A stretch of 64,000 nt of DNA from assembly GCA_963677655.1 (NCBI GenBank), contig OY782088.1. The stretch is one strand, 5' to 3'. The notes under the pieces are model-generated. The model saw only the letters and a program-made list of their open reading frames with translations, did not search any database and was not told where the DNA came from. Of this stretch, positions 8,586 through 15,482 are shown piece after piece. The translations under genes were made by a program, and so were the position numbers. Origin of the DNA: Saccharicrinis sp963677655. Its GTDB lineage: Bacteria; Bacteroidota; Bacteroidia; Bacteroidales; Marinilabiliaceae. Within the stretch, counting starts at the first letter, position 1, and each line of letters opens with the position of its first letter.

Positions 8586-9638
8586 CTAACTTTTACTCAT
8601 CGGGCAATTTTTACAAATTTCTATTTTATCCTGATTTCTCAAAATAGAATTTCTAAAGTTATTATAACTCTTATTTTTCCATACTTCTTTGAGATCCATC
8701 TTTACTAAATTCCCCATTTTAAAATCAGCATCTTTATCAAAACAGCAAGGCACTACATCTCCCTCCCACGTAATCACACTTGACGACCAATGTTTCCAAC
8801 AACTATTTCTGATTTTACCTTTAATTTCACCTGAACCATCAGGTTTTAATGAATACCGTGTAAGACCTGTTGATTTTGGCAAAAGGAATTGCTTATTTTC
8901 AACGCCATACACTTGAGCTGTTTTTACATCGGCAACATCTGCCCCAAGTTTATAAGACAAAGTTTTAAACTCATTTATCTGATGCTCGTTAAAACTAAAG
9001 GCCAACATCTGAGTTCTTATGATTGGAAATTTGGAATTTAGTTTCCTTTTTGCTGAAACAATATTATTGATTCCCTCTATGACCTTATCCACATCTCCAC
9101 CAATTCTATATTTCTCATATACATCCTGAGTGATTCCATCCAGGGAAACATAAATTTCATCAAGACCTGACTCCACAATTGTTTCAGCCACAGTCTTAGT
9201 AACAAATAGACCATTCGTTGATGTGGCAACAATTAATCCTTTACTTTTTGCATATTTTACAAGCTCAAATATTTTTATATGCATAAATGGTTCTCCCTGA
9301 AAATAAAGATTTACCAAAAAGGCATACTTTGACACTTGATTTATGGTTTGCTTAAATAAATCTAACGAAATGGTTCCTTTATTTCTTTTTATGATTTTTA
9401 ACCCTGTTGGACATTCCGGACATGAAAGATTACAAATATTTATCGGCTCCACACTAATTGCCGTTGGATATCCTTTAATATTTGATTTTTTAACAAGTTT
9501 ACTATATAAAAAAGAAATCTTTAACCATAACAAATTTAGGAGCTTATAATAATTACAAGCTCCTAAATATATCTGAAAGTATAATAATAATACCTTAAAG
9601 TGTTTAATTGGTTTCGAGTATGTTGAAAATCTGATCAA
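8586..9638 (-). CDS. Radical SAM protein with SPASM-type C-terminal cluster domain
   Basis: The 350-residue protein has the radical SAM motif CNLSCPEC (Cys69, Cys73, Cys76), which binds the [4Fe-4S] cluster that cleaves S-adenosylmethionine. A GEPF-like segment (YFQGEPFMH) and the rest of a partial TIM barrel follow. The C-terminal part carries further cysteines (CWKHW, VVPCCFDKD, CKNCPMSKS) in a SPASM arrangement for auxiliary Fe-S clusters. Such proteins modify peptides, proteins or small molecules; no substrate can be assigned. About 55 residues precede the core and are basic and hydrophobic. The start overlaps the end of the upstream OmpA-like gene by 35 bases, suggesting joint transcription, although a later start cannot be excluded. 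Confidence 0.88.
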   Translation of the reverse strand: MIRFSTYSKPIKHFKVLLLYFQIYLGACNYYKLLNLLWLKISFLYSKLVKKSNIKGYPTAISVEPINICNLSCPECPTGLKIIKRNKGTISLDLFKQTINQVSKYAFLVNLYFQGEPFMHIKIFELVKYAKSKGLIVATSTNGLFVTKTVAETIVESGLDEIYVSLDGITQDVYEKYRIGGDVDKVIEGINNIVSAKRKLNSKFPIIRTQMLAFSFNEHQINEFKTLSYKLGADVADVKTAQVYGVENKQFLLPKSTGLTRYSLKPDGSGEIKGKIRNSCWKHWSSSVITWEGDVVPCCFDKDADFKMGNLVKMDLKEVWKNKSYNNFRNSILRNQDKIEICKNCPMSKS

Positions 9639-10623
9639 GATTTGGAGATAATATTATTTCTGTTCTTCTGTTTTTTCTTCTCGCTTCAGGAGTGTTACCT
9701 GTCTTAATTGGTACATATTCACTTCTTCCAGCAGCTGTAATTCTTGAAGGAGTAATATTTCCATTATTCAACAATATTCTCGTAACGGAAGTTGCTCGTT
9801 TAACACTAAGATCCCAATTATCCAGTAATACACTACTTTTATATGGAACATTATCTGTATGTCCTTCTACAAGAACATTAATATCCTTCTTTTCTTCAAG
9901 AACTGATGCAATTTTACCTAAAGCAGAAACTCCTGCCGGACTTACCTGGTAGCTCCCTGAACTAAAAAGCAACTTTTCTTCCATTGAAACATAAACTTTT
10001 CCATTTTTAATATGCACTGCAAGTTCGTCATCACTAAACCCGGTTAGCGCATCTGCAACAGTTTGTTTTAAGGCATTCATTAATGAGTCTTTCTCAGCTA
10101 AGGCCCCTTCTAATTCATACAACCTTTTATTTCTTTGTTCCAGTTCTTGCTCCATTGCAAGCAAATTAGACTTGGCACTTTCTAAACTTGCCTTTTCCTT
10201 ATCTAATTCCCTTTCAGCAGCAATCAATTCATCTTCTCTTCTTTGTAATTCTTCATGTAATGTTTGTAAATGTTTTAGCAATTCTGAAGATGATTTATCC
10301 TGATTATTTTTTAACATATCATCAAGATAATTTTTATACTGATCTGATAGTTCATTATTTCGATTCTGCAAACTCCATGCTTTCTTTGCTAATCTCAATG
10401 TATCCTGTTCTAGTTGATTAATCTTCTTTTTTAATCTATCAACCTCTGAACTTAATTCATTATTTTTCACTTCAAGTTCTTCATTCTCTGACCTAAAACT
10501 TTGTAGCTCTTCTTTATTGGAATCATACCTGTCTTCAAGTTCCTGAAACTGCTTTAACGGAATACATGAAAACATACTTAACATCAAACCAATAAAAATT
10601 AATATTTTATAATTACTCATCAT
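9604..10623 (-). CDS. OmpA family lipoprotein with coiled-coil
   Basis: I place the start at the ATG at 10623 (or the next codon, 10620) and not at the farther upstream ATG at 10668. From there a lipoprotein signal begins, ending in the lipobox LSMFSC. After the lipidated Cys comes a long heptad-rich coiled coil (ELEDRYDSNKEELQ onward, roughly 150 residues). The C-terminal OmpA/MotB peptidoglycan-binding domain follows, with VEGHTDNVPYK, WDLSVKRATSV, GRSEYVPIKTG and the final NRRTEIIL. The protein probably tethers the outer membrane to the cell wall. It is upstream of, and overlaps, the radical SAM gene; a functional link between them is not evident. Confidence 0.92.
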   Translation of the reverse strand: MMSNYKILIFIGLMLSMFSCIPLKQFQELEDRYDSNKEELQSFRSENEELEVKNNELSSEVDRLKKKINQLEQDTLRLAKKAWSLQNRNNELSDQYKNYLDDMLKNNQDKSSSELLKHLQTLHEELQRREDELIAAERELDKEKASLESAKSNLLAMEQELEQRNKRLYELEGALAEKDSLMNALKQTVADALTGFSDDELAVHIKNGKVYVSMEEKLLFSSGSYQVSPAGVSALGKIASVLEEKKDINVLVEGHTDNVPYKSSVLLDNWDLSVKRATSVTRILLNNGNITPSRITAAGRSEYVPIKTGNTPEARRKNRRTEIILSPNLDQIFNILETN

Positions 10624-10707
10624 TATTAATTGTATTAAACAGTGTTGATTATATATTCTAGCGTTCAAAGATGCTTATATTTTTTAACTATAAAAACTCT
10701 TATCATG

Positions 10708-10735
10708 TTTGTTTCGTGCTAATATATTATATTTG
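10708..10735 (+). promoter_or_regulatory. Promoter of dxs
   Basis: TTTG at 10708-10711 and TATATTTG at 10728-10735 match the Bacteroidota -33 and -7 elements. The 16-base spacing is a little shorter than the usual 19-21. The start codon of dxs follows 32 bases later. Confidence 0.55.
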
Positions 10736-10767
10736 CACCCAACAAATTTTCACCCGAAGTATAAAGA

Positions 10768-12672
10768 ATGGAAAACATAGGGAGCAGCTTTTTACAAAAG
10801 GTTAACAGTCCTGATGATTTAAAAAAATTAGAAGAAAAAGATTTACCTGCTTTATGTCAGGAATTAAGGGATTATATAATAGATGCTGTTTCATGTAATC
10901 CGGCACACTTTGGTGCAAGTCTGGGTGTAATTGAACTAACAGTTGCTCTTCATTATGTGTTTAACACTCCATACGATAAACTCATATGGGATGTTGGTCA
11001 TCAAGCCTATGGACACAAAATACTTACAGGTAGAAAAGATCGTTTTCATACCAACAGAAAATACAAAGGCATTAGTGGCTTCCCAAATATTTTTGAAAGT
11101 GAATATGATGCATTTGGAGTAGGCCATTCTTCTACTTCAATTTCAGCAGCACTAGGAATAGCAATTGCTGCTAAGCACAACAACGAAAACGACAGACAAA
11201 CAGTTGCAATTATTGGCGATGGAAGTATGACAGCAGGGCAGGCTTTTGAAGGACTTAATAATCTGAGCAGTTCAAAAGCTAATATGCTTATCATACTTAA
11301 TGACAATAATATGGCTATAGATCCTAATACTGGAGGATTAAGCGATTACTTGTTAGACATATCGACTTCGCATACTTATAACAAAATACGAAATGATATT
11401 ATCAAAGGGCTGGAAAAATTAAAAATAACTGGTCCTAATGCAAAAGATAAAATCACTGCAATAAACAATAGTATTAAATCATTACTAACAAAGCAAACCA
11501 ATATATTTGAAGGATTAAATATCAGATATTTTGGACCGGTTGATGGTCATGATATAAACCACCTTGTTAGAGTATTAAATGATTTAAAGAACATACCCGG
11601 ACCAAAAGTTTTACACTGTATTACAAAAAAAGGTAAAGGATTTAAGTTTGCAGAAGAAAACCAAACTGCCTGGCATGCCACAGGAAGCAAGTTTGACAAA
11701 ATTACAGGAGAGAAAATTGAGACACAAAATACAAAACCAAAACCTCCTAAATACCAGGAAGTATTTGGAAATACAATTGTAGAACTAGCTGAGAAAAATG
11801 AAAAAATTGTTGGCATAACACCAGCAATGCCTTCTGGTTGTTCGTTAAATATTATGATGGAAAAAATGCCGGATAGAGCATTTGATGTTGGGATTGCAGA
11901 ACAACATGCAGTAACTTTTTCGGCCGGATTAGCTATTTCCGGAATGGTTCCATTTTGCAACATATATTCCTCCTTCATGCAAAGAGCCTATGACCAGGTA
12001 ATCCATGATGTTGCTATTCAAAATCTGAATGTTGTATTTTGTCTTGACAGGGGTGGTTTGGTTGGAGCTGATGGTGCAACTCATCACGGAGTATATGATC
12101 TAGCATTTTTTAGACTAGTTCCTAACTTAACTATTGCAAGTCCCCGTAACGAACATGAACTACGAAACTTAATGTTTACAGCTCAATTACCTGACCAGGG
12201 ACCATTTGTAATCAGATACCCCAGAGGAATTGGAACCACAATCGATTGGGAAAGCCCATTTCAGAAAATTAAAATAGGAAAAGGAGAAAAGATTATAGAC
12301 GGTACTGACATTGCTATTATTACAATAGGTCCGGTTTGTAATAAAGCTGCTCAAGTATGTGAAAACCTGAAAAATGAAAACATTTCAGCGGCTTTATATG
12401 ATTTAAGATTCTGTAAACCACTGGACGAAGAGTTACTTCATGAAATATTTAGCAAGCATAATAAAATCATCACTATTGAAGATGGAACCATAGTAGGCGG
12501 TATTGGAAGTGCTGTGATTGAATTTATGGTAACCCATCATTACAATGCAATTATAGAAAGACTAGGAGTTCCTGACAGATTTGTGGATCATGGAAGTCAA
12601 ATAGAACTTCAACATGAGTGCGGTTTTGACAAAGAAGGTATATATAAAACAGTTAAGAAATTAATCCCTTAA
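10768..12672 (+). CDS. dxs: 1-deoxy-D-xylulose-5-phosphate synthase
   Basis: This thiamine-diphosphate enzyme condenses pyruvate and glyceraldehyde 3-phosphate, the first step of the MEP isoprenoid pathway. The 634-residue length is typical. Visible motifs are the N-terminal catalytic segment DVGHQAYGHKILTGR, the diphosphate-binding GDGSMTAGQAFEGLNN (starting at residue 150), the second-domain DVGIAEQHAVTFSAGLA with the conserved glutamate, and DRGGLVGADGATHHG. The transketolase C-terminal domain closes the protein. The gene appears monocistronic, with its own promoter, and no other pathway gene is nearby. No convincing terminator was found directly after the stop. Confidence 0.98.
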   Translation: MENIGSSFLQKVNSPDDLKKLEEKDLPALCQELRDYIIDAVSCNPAHFGASLGVIELTVALHYVFNTPYDKLIWDVGHQAYGHKILTGRKDRFHTNRKYKGISGFPNIFESEYDAFGVGHSSTSISAALGIAIAAKHNNENDRQTVAIIGDGSMTAGQAFEGLNNLSSSKANMLIILNDNNMAIDPNTGGLSDYLLDISTSHTYNKIRNDIIKGLEKLKITGPNAKDKITAINNSIKSLLTKQTNIFEGLNIRYFGPVDGHDINHLVRVLNDLKNIPGPKVLHCITKKGKGFKFAEENQTAWHATGSKFDKITGEKIETQNTKPKPPKYQEVFGNTIVELAEKNEKIVGITPAMPSGCSLNIMMEKMPDRAFDVGIAEQHAVTFSAGLAISGMVPFCNIYSSFMQRAYDQVIHDVAIQNLNVVFCLDRGGLVGADGATHHGVYDLAFFRLVPNLTIASPRNEHELRNLMFTAQLPDQGPFVIRYPRGIGTTIDWESPFQKIKIGKGEKIIDGTDIAIITIGPVCNKAAQVCENLKNENISAALYDLRFCKPLDEELLHEIFSKHNKIITIEDGTIVGGIGSAVIEFMVTHHYNAIIERLGVPDRFVDHGSQIELQHECGFDKEGIYKTVKKLIP

Positions 12673-13024
12673 CAAAAATACTTAACAAGAAAATCATTTT
12701 TTATTAGAGTATTTCTTCTACAGTTGCTATTCATCTCAGGTAATATCAGTTTATTATCTAAAAACATAAGAACAGTTTTATTACGTTGACAGATTTCATT
12801 ATATAGTAAAAATAGAAACACCAAATTCCCGACAGAACAAAATCTATACAAAACCAATCGTACATATATAATACTATTTTACCCTATAATTTACTATAGC
12901 TACAACACTTCACTTACAGTATAAATCCTTTATTTCTGCAATAAGCGTGCATGTTGTATCTCCAAAATTACCCTCATTTATGTTTTACAACACATATTAA
13001 CACAGCGTTGAATTTTAAATTATA
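12673..13024. other. Intergenic stretch after dxs; left edge of tandem duplication
   Basis: No credible gene is seen. From roughly 12800-12855 onward the sequence begins to resemble the region starting near 14280-14345 at a shift of about 1485 bases, for example CAACACATATTAACAC, which occurs both before the first secreted-protein gene and before its copy. This stretch therefore contains the left edge of the duplicated unit. The 130 bases nearest dxs are not part of it. Confidence 0.5.
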
Positions 13025-13067
13025 TTTTTAACAAAACCAAAAATAACTCTCACATTTTTGTTAAAAA
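13025..13067 (+). repeat. Conserved inverted repeat upstream of first secreted-protein gene
   Basis: TTTTTAACAAAA (13025-13036) and TTTTGTTAAAAA (13056-13067) are exact reverse complements, 19 bases apart. The same structure is kept in copy 2 at about 14511-14553 although the loop has changed, which suggests selection. It could be a regulator site or the terminator-like end of something earlier. Confidence 0.55.
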
Positions 13068-13123
13068 CAAGACTATTTGTTAACTCCTCCTTCTTATGTT
13101 AATTTAATGTTACCTGTATGTTA
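13059..13123 (+). promoter_or_regulatory. Phased TGTTA direct repeats, copy 1
   Basis: GTTA cores, each preceded by T, start at 13060, 13079, 13098, 13109 and 13120, giving spacings of 19, 19, 11 and 11 bases. Such helical phasing is typical of tandem regulator sites. They lie about 100-165 bases upstream of the predicted -7 element. Four of the five are retained with the same spacing in copy 2. Confidence 0.4.
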
Positions 13124-13225
13124 TCCTTGTATTTCCTAGCGTCTGATTTCACATAAAGATTTAATAAAATATAAAACGCAATAGTCGCACCCCCCATTTT
13201 TATACACCCTTTCTTGAAATATACA

Positions 13226-13258
13226 TATGTTTGTAATGTCAACCCACAGAAAGTTGAC
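13226..13258 (+). promoter_or_regulatory. Promoter -7 element and leader hairpin, copy 1
   Basis: TATGTTTG at 13226-13233 fits the TAnnTTTG consensus. Just downstream GTCAAC (13238-13243) and GTTGAC (13253-13258) form a 6-bp inverted repeat, conserved in copy 2. If transcription starts near 13240, the hairpin would sit at the very 5' end of the mRNA and might stabilise it, or it may be an operator. Confidence 0.5.
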
Positions 13259-13287
13259 CAGTACAAACAACAAAAACTATTTTTAAG

Positions 13288-13911
13288 ATGAAGACAAGTA
13301 AATTATTTAAAGGATTAACATTGGGAGTAATGTTCGCCTTAGGGGTATCAGCTTACGCAGGAGAAGGTGAAGGAGAAGGAGCAGCTTCATCAGTTGCTAT
13401 TTATCCATACTTAAATACTGATTTCTCAGTTCTTTCACTAAACAACAAAAGCGAAGCCAATGCTATTTTAACTATTGAAGGTACTGATGGAGAAGTTTAT
13501 CATAGAGAATTAATTAGCAAATCAGGATTTACTCAAAAAGTACTAGATTTTTCTTACCTAAGCGATGGAGAATATTCAGTTGTTCTTAAATCTAAAGGAA
13601 AAGAATATTTTTCAAAAGCTTTTGCAGTAAGAAATCACAAAATTGTAACTGATTCAAAAAAAGAAGAAAGCTCAGCTAATAAAGCATTTGCGAACGTTGT
13701 AGATAACACACTTATTGTTAGCTATCTTCCTTTTGGAGAAAAATCTGTAGATGTATCTATTAGCTCAAGTTCTGAAGAAATTTTTACACAAACTTTTAAA
13801 ACAGAAAAAACATTCTCAAAAAAGTTTGATATCTCAGCTTTACCCAAAGGTGACTATCATGTAACAATTAATTCAGAAGATAAAAATTACACTTATGCTT
13901 TTAGTAAATAA
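13288..13911 (+). CDS. Secreted protein with two beta-sandwich-like repeats (copy 1)
   Basis: This 207-residue protein has a Sec signal peptide with a cleavage site after ALGVSAYA, then a Gly/Glu-rich linker (GEGEGEGAAS). The mature part contains two similar segments of about 65 residues. The first is LTIEGTDGEVYHRE...LSDGEYSVVLKSKGKEYFSKAFAV and the second VDVSISSSSEEIF...LPKGDYHVTINSEDKNYTYAFSK. Each ends in the GxYxVxI/L strand pattern seen in DUF3244-like and T9SS-tail-like beta domains of Bacteroidota. I infer two Ig-like domains; the function is unknown. It is about 90 percent identical to the product of 14773-15390 by hand count. The next intact gene is a histidine kinase on the opposite strand. 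Confidence 0.85.
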   Translation: MKTSKLFKGLTLGVMFALGVSAYAGEGEGEGAASSVAIYPYLNTDFSVLSLNNKSEANAILTIEGTDGEVYHRELISKSGFTQKVLDFSYLSDGEYSVVLKSKGKEYFSKAFAVRNHKIVTDSKKEESSANKAFANVVDNTLIVSYLPFGEKSVDVSISSSSEEIFTQTFKTEKTFSKKFDISALPKGDYHVTINSEDKNYTYAFSK

Positions 13912-13965
13912 CGACAAAGATGACAATGGGGATCAGTGCAACAACCCTATTGAAAGATTTTACAG

Positions 13966-14003
13966 ATGTGTATCTCAAAAGTTCTAGAGATACACATTTT
14001 TTA
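13966..14003 (+). terminator. Terminator of first secreted-protein gene
   Basis: ATGTGTATCTC (13966-13976) and GAGATACACAT (13987-13997) form a perfect 11-bp stem with a 10-base loop, followed by Ts. The same stem occurs at 15445-15476 after the paralogue. The segment between stop codon and hairpin is also almost unchanged between the copies. Confidence 0.9.
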
Positions 14004-14276
14004 TTTTGTAATATTTCCTTGAACCAAAATCTTATCCATTATTATTAGAATTTAACTTTCTTAACCCATTATGGCAAACCAGCACCAAATCCTTATCTTG
14101 AGCTTTAATCTTAATATTAGCAAGATATAATTTCACAATATACAATACAGGGGGAGTTTTCTATTTTTTAGTTTGATTTCTTTTATAAGTTTTGATAGTG
14201 TTAAGTTTGGGAATTTAATACTCACAGTATAACATGAGCATTTTCTTTTTCATCATCAACAAATTACTGGTTAATA
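14001..14276 (-). pseudogene. Decayed 3' remnant of the adjacent hybrid histidine kinase gene
   Basis: This stretch aligns without large gaps to 15480-15755, the last 90 or so codons of the intact kinase gene. Shared blocks include CTTATCCATTAT, CTTTTATAAGTT with the following GTTAAG, and TTACTGG near the inner end. Reading frames are destroyed by stops and small indels, and no start exists. It encodes what was the second half of a receiver domain. Its position after copy 1 of the secreted-protein gene, mirroring the intact arrangement after copy 2, shows it was carried along by the duplication and then decayed. Confidence 0.8.
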
Positions 14277-14711
14277 CTATTAAAAAGAATTACCCAAAAA
14301 TAGTTATCCTAATTTTCCTTCATCTCAAATTCAATGCTAAACAAATTACACATCTATAAAAGAACTTAATACCTATTTTAATATAACCACAACACTTTAT
14401 ATAGTTTATTAAACTTGTATTACTTCACTAAGAAGGTATGATAAATTCAAAAATCATTCTCAACTATATTTTCCAACACATATTAACACGACCTTTAATT
14501 TTAAACTACATTTTTAACAAAGAACCCAATAATCCTCACATTTTTGTTAAAAATAAGAGCGTTTGTTAACACCTCCTTCTAATGTTAATTTTATGTTACC
14601 TTATTATTTCCTATACATTACCTAGCGCCTGTTTTCAAATAAAGATTTAATAAAACATAAAACACAACAGTCACACCCCCCATTTTTGCATACCATTTCT
14701 TGAAATATACA
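14277..14711. other. Upstream region of the second secreted-protein gene
   Basis: This non-coding stretch corresponds to 12800-13225 of copy 1. It retains the AT-rich inverted repeat (TTTTTAACAAA at 14511-14521 and its partner ending near 14553). It also keeps four phased TGTTA elements (GTTA at 14546, 14565, 14584 and 14595), the element AAAGATTTAATAAAA, and a C-run before the promoter. No gene is present. Confidence 0.55.
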
Positions 14712-14744
14712 TATGTTTGTAATGTCAACCCACGGAAAGTTGAC
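14712..14744 (+). promoter_or_regulatory. Promoter -7 element and leader hairpin, copy 2
   Basis: TATGTTTG at 14712-14719 matches TAnnTTTG. GTCAAC (14724-14729) and GTTGAC (14739-14744) repeat the hairpin of copy 1. An in-frame ATG at 14713 falls inside this -7 element, so it cannot be the translation start. Confidence 0.5.
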
Positions 14745-14772
14745 CAACATAAACAACAAAAACTATTTTAAG

Positions 14773-15390
14773 ATGAAGACAAGTAAATTATTTAAAGGAT
14801 TAACATTGGGAGTAATGTTTGCCTTAGGATTATCAGCTTACGCAGGAGAAGGAGAAGGAACAGGTTCATCAGTTGCTATTTACCCATACTTAGATACTGA
14901 CTTTTCAGTTCTTTCACTAAACAACCAAAGCGAAACTAATGCTATTCTTACTATTGAAGGCACTGATGGAGAAGTTTATCATAAGGAATCATTAAATAAA
15001 GCAGGATTTACTCAAAAAGTACTAGATTTTTCTTACCTAAGCGATGGAGAATATTCAGTTGTTCTTAAATCTAAAGGAAAAGAATATTTTTCAAAAGCTT
15101 TTGCAGTAAAAAATCACAAGATTGTAACTGAATCAAAGAAAGAAAAAAGTACAGCGAATACAGCATTTGCAAACCTTGTAGATAACACACTTATCGTTAG
15201 CTACCTTCCTTTTGGATCAAAATCTGTGGATGTATCTATTAGCTCTAGCTCTGAAGAAATTTTTACACAAACTTTTAAAGCAGAAAAAACATTTTCAAAA
15301 AAGTTTGATATCTCAGCCTTACCAAAAGGTGAATATCATGTAACTATTAATTCAGTAGATAAAAATTACACATATGCTTTTAGTAAATAA
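14773..15390 (+). CDS. Secreted protein with two beta-sandwich-like repeats (copy 2)
   Basis: This 205-residue paralogue of the product of 13288-13911 has the same signal peptide (MKTSKLFKGLTLGVMFALG), Gly/Glu linker (two residues shorter), two beta-rich repeats and C-terminus. I chose the ATG at 14773 because it aligns with the only start of copy 1 and the signal peptide begins there; an upstream in-frame ATG overlaps the promoter element. Differences are mostly conservative and spread through the protein (about 21 substitutions), which suggests both copies are under selection and were not duplicated very recently. Function is unknown. It converges on the large hybrid kinase gene and shares its terminator hairpin. 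Confidence 0.85.
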   Translation: MKTSKLFKGLTLGVMFALGLSAYAGEGEGTGSSVAIYPYLDTDFSVLSLNNQSETNAILTIEGTDGEVYHKESLNKAGFTQKVLDFSYLSDGEYSVVLKSKGKEYFSKAFAVKNHKIVTESKKEKSTANTAFANLVDNTLIVSYLPFGSKSVDVSISSSSEEIFTQTFKAEKTFSKKFDISALPKGEYHVTINSVDKNYTYAFSK

Positions 15391-15444
15391 CGAGAAAGAT
15401 GACAATGGGGATCAGGCAAACAACCCTATTGAAAGATTTTATAG

Positions 15445-15482
15445 ATGTGTATCTCAAGAGTTTTAGAGATACACATTTTTTA
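15445..15482 (+). terminator. Terminator of second secreted-protein gene
   Basis: ATGTGTATCTC (15445-15455) and GAGATACACAT (15466-15476) form an 11-bp stem followed by Ts to 15482. The T run overlaps the stop codon of the convergent kinase gene. Read on the other strand, the stem is not followed by a long T run, so it mainly serves the plus strand. Confidence 0.88.

Larger units (their letters stand above)
12850..14276. repeat. Tandem duplication, copy 1 (about 1.48 kb unit)
   Basis: Copy 1 holds the upstream region, the first secreted-protein gene, its terminator, and a decayed copy of the 3' end of the downstream histidine kinase gene, in the same order as copy 2. Matching landmarks are the start codons 13288/14773, the terminators 13966/15445 and the kinase 3' ends 14001/15480. 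The shift is 1479-1485 bases throughout. The left edge is approximate because the non-coding part has diverged. Confidence 0.8.

Noticed and set aside
12669..12857. A 62-codon minus-strand frame containing NKLIL...NS, resembling the receiver start of the large kinase (NKLILLVDENS).
   Set aside because: The resemblance is limited to about 30 bases in AT-rich DNA and does not fit the geometry of the tandem duplication, whose kinase fragment ends elsewhere. It could be an older fragment, but I cannot tell it from chance.
14713..14772. A 20-codon N-terminal extension of the second secreted protein.
   Set aside because: Its ATG lies inside the predicted -7 element, copy 1 has no such extension, and the signal peptide begins at 14773.
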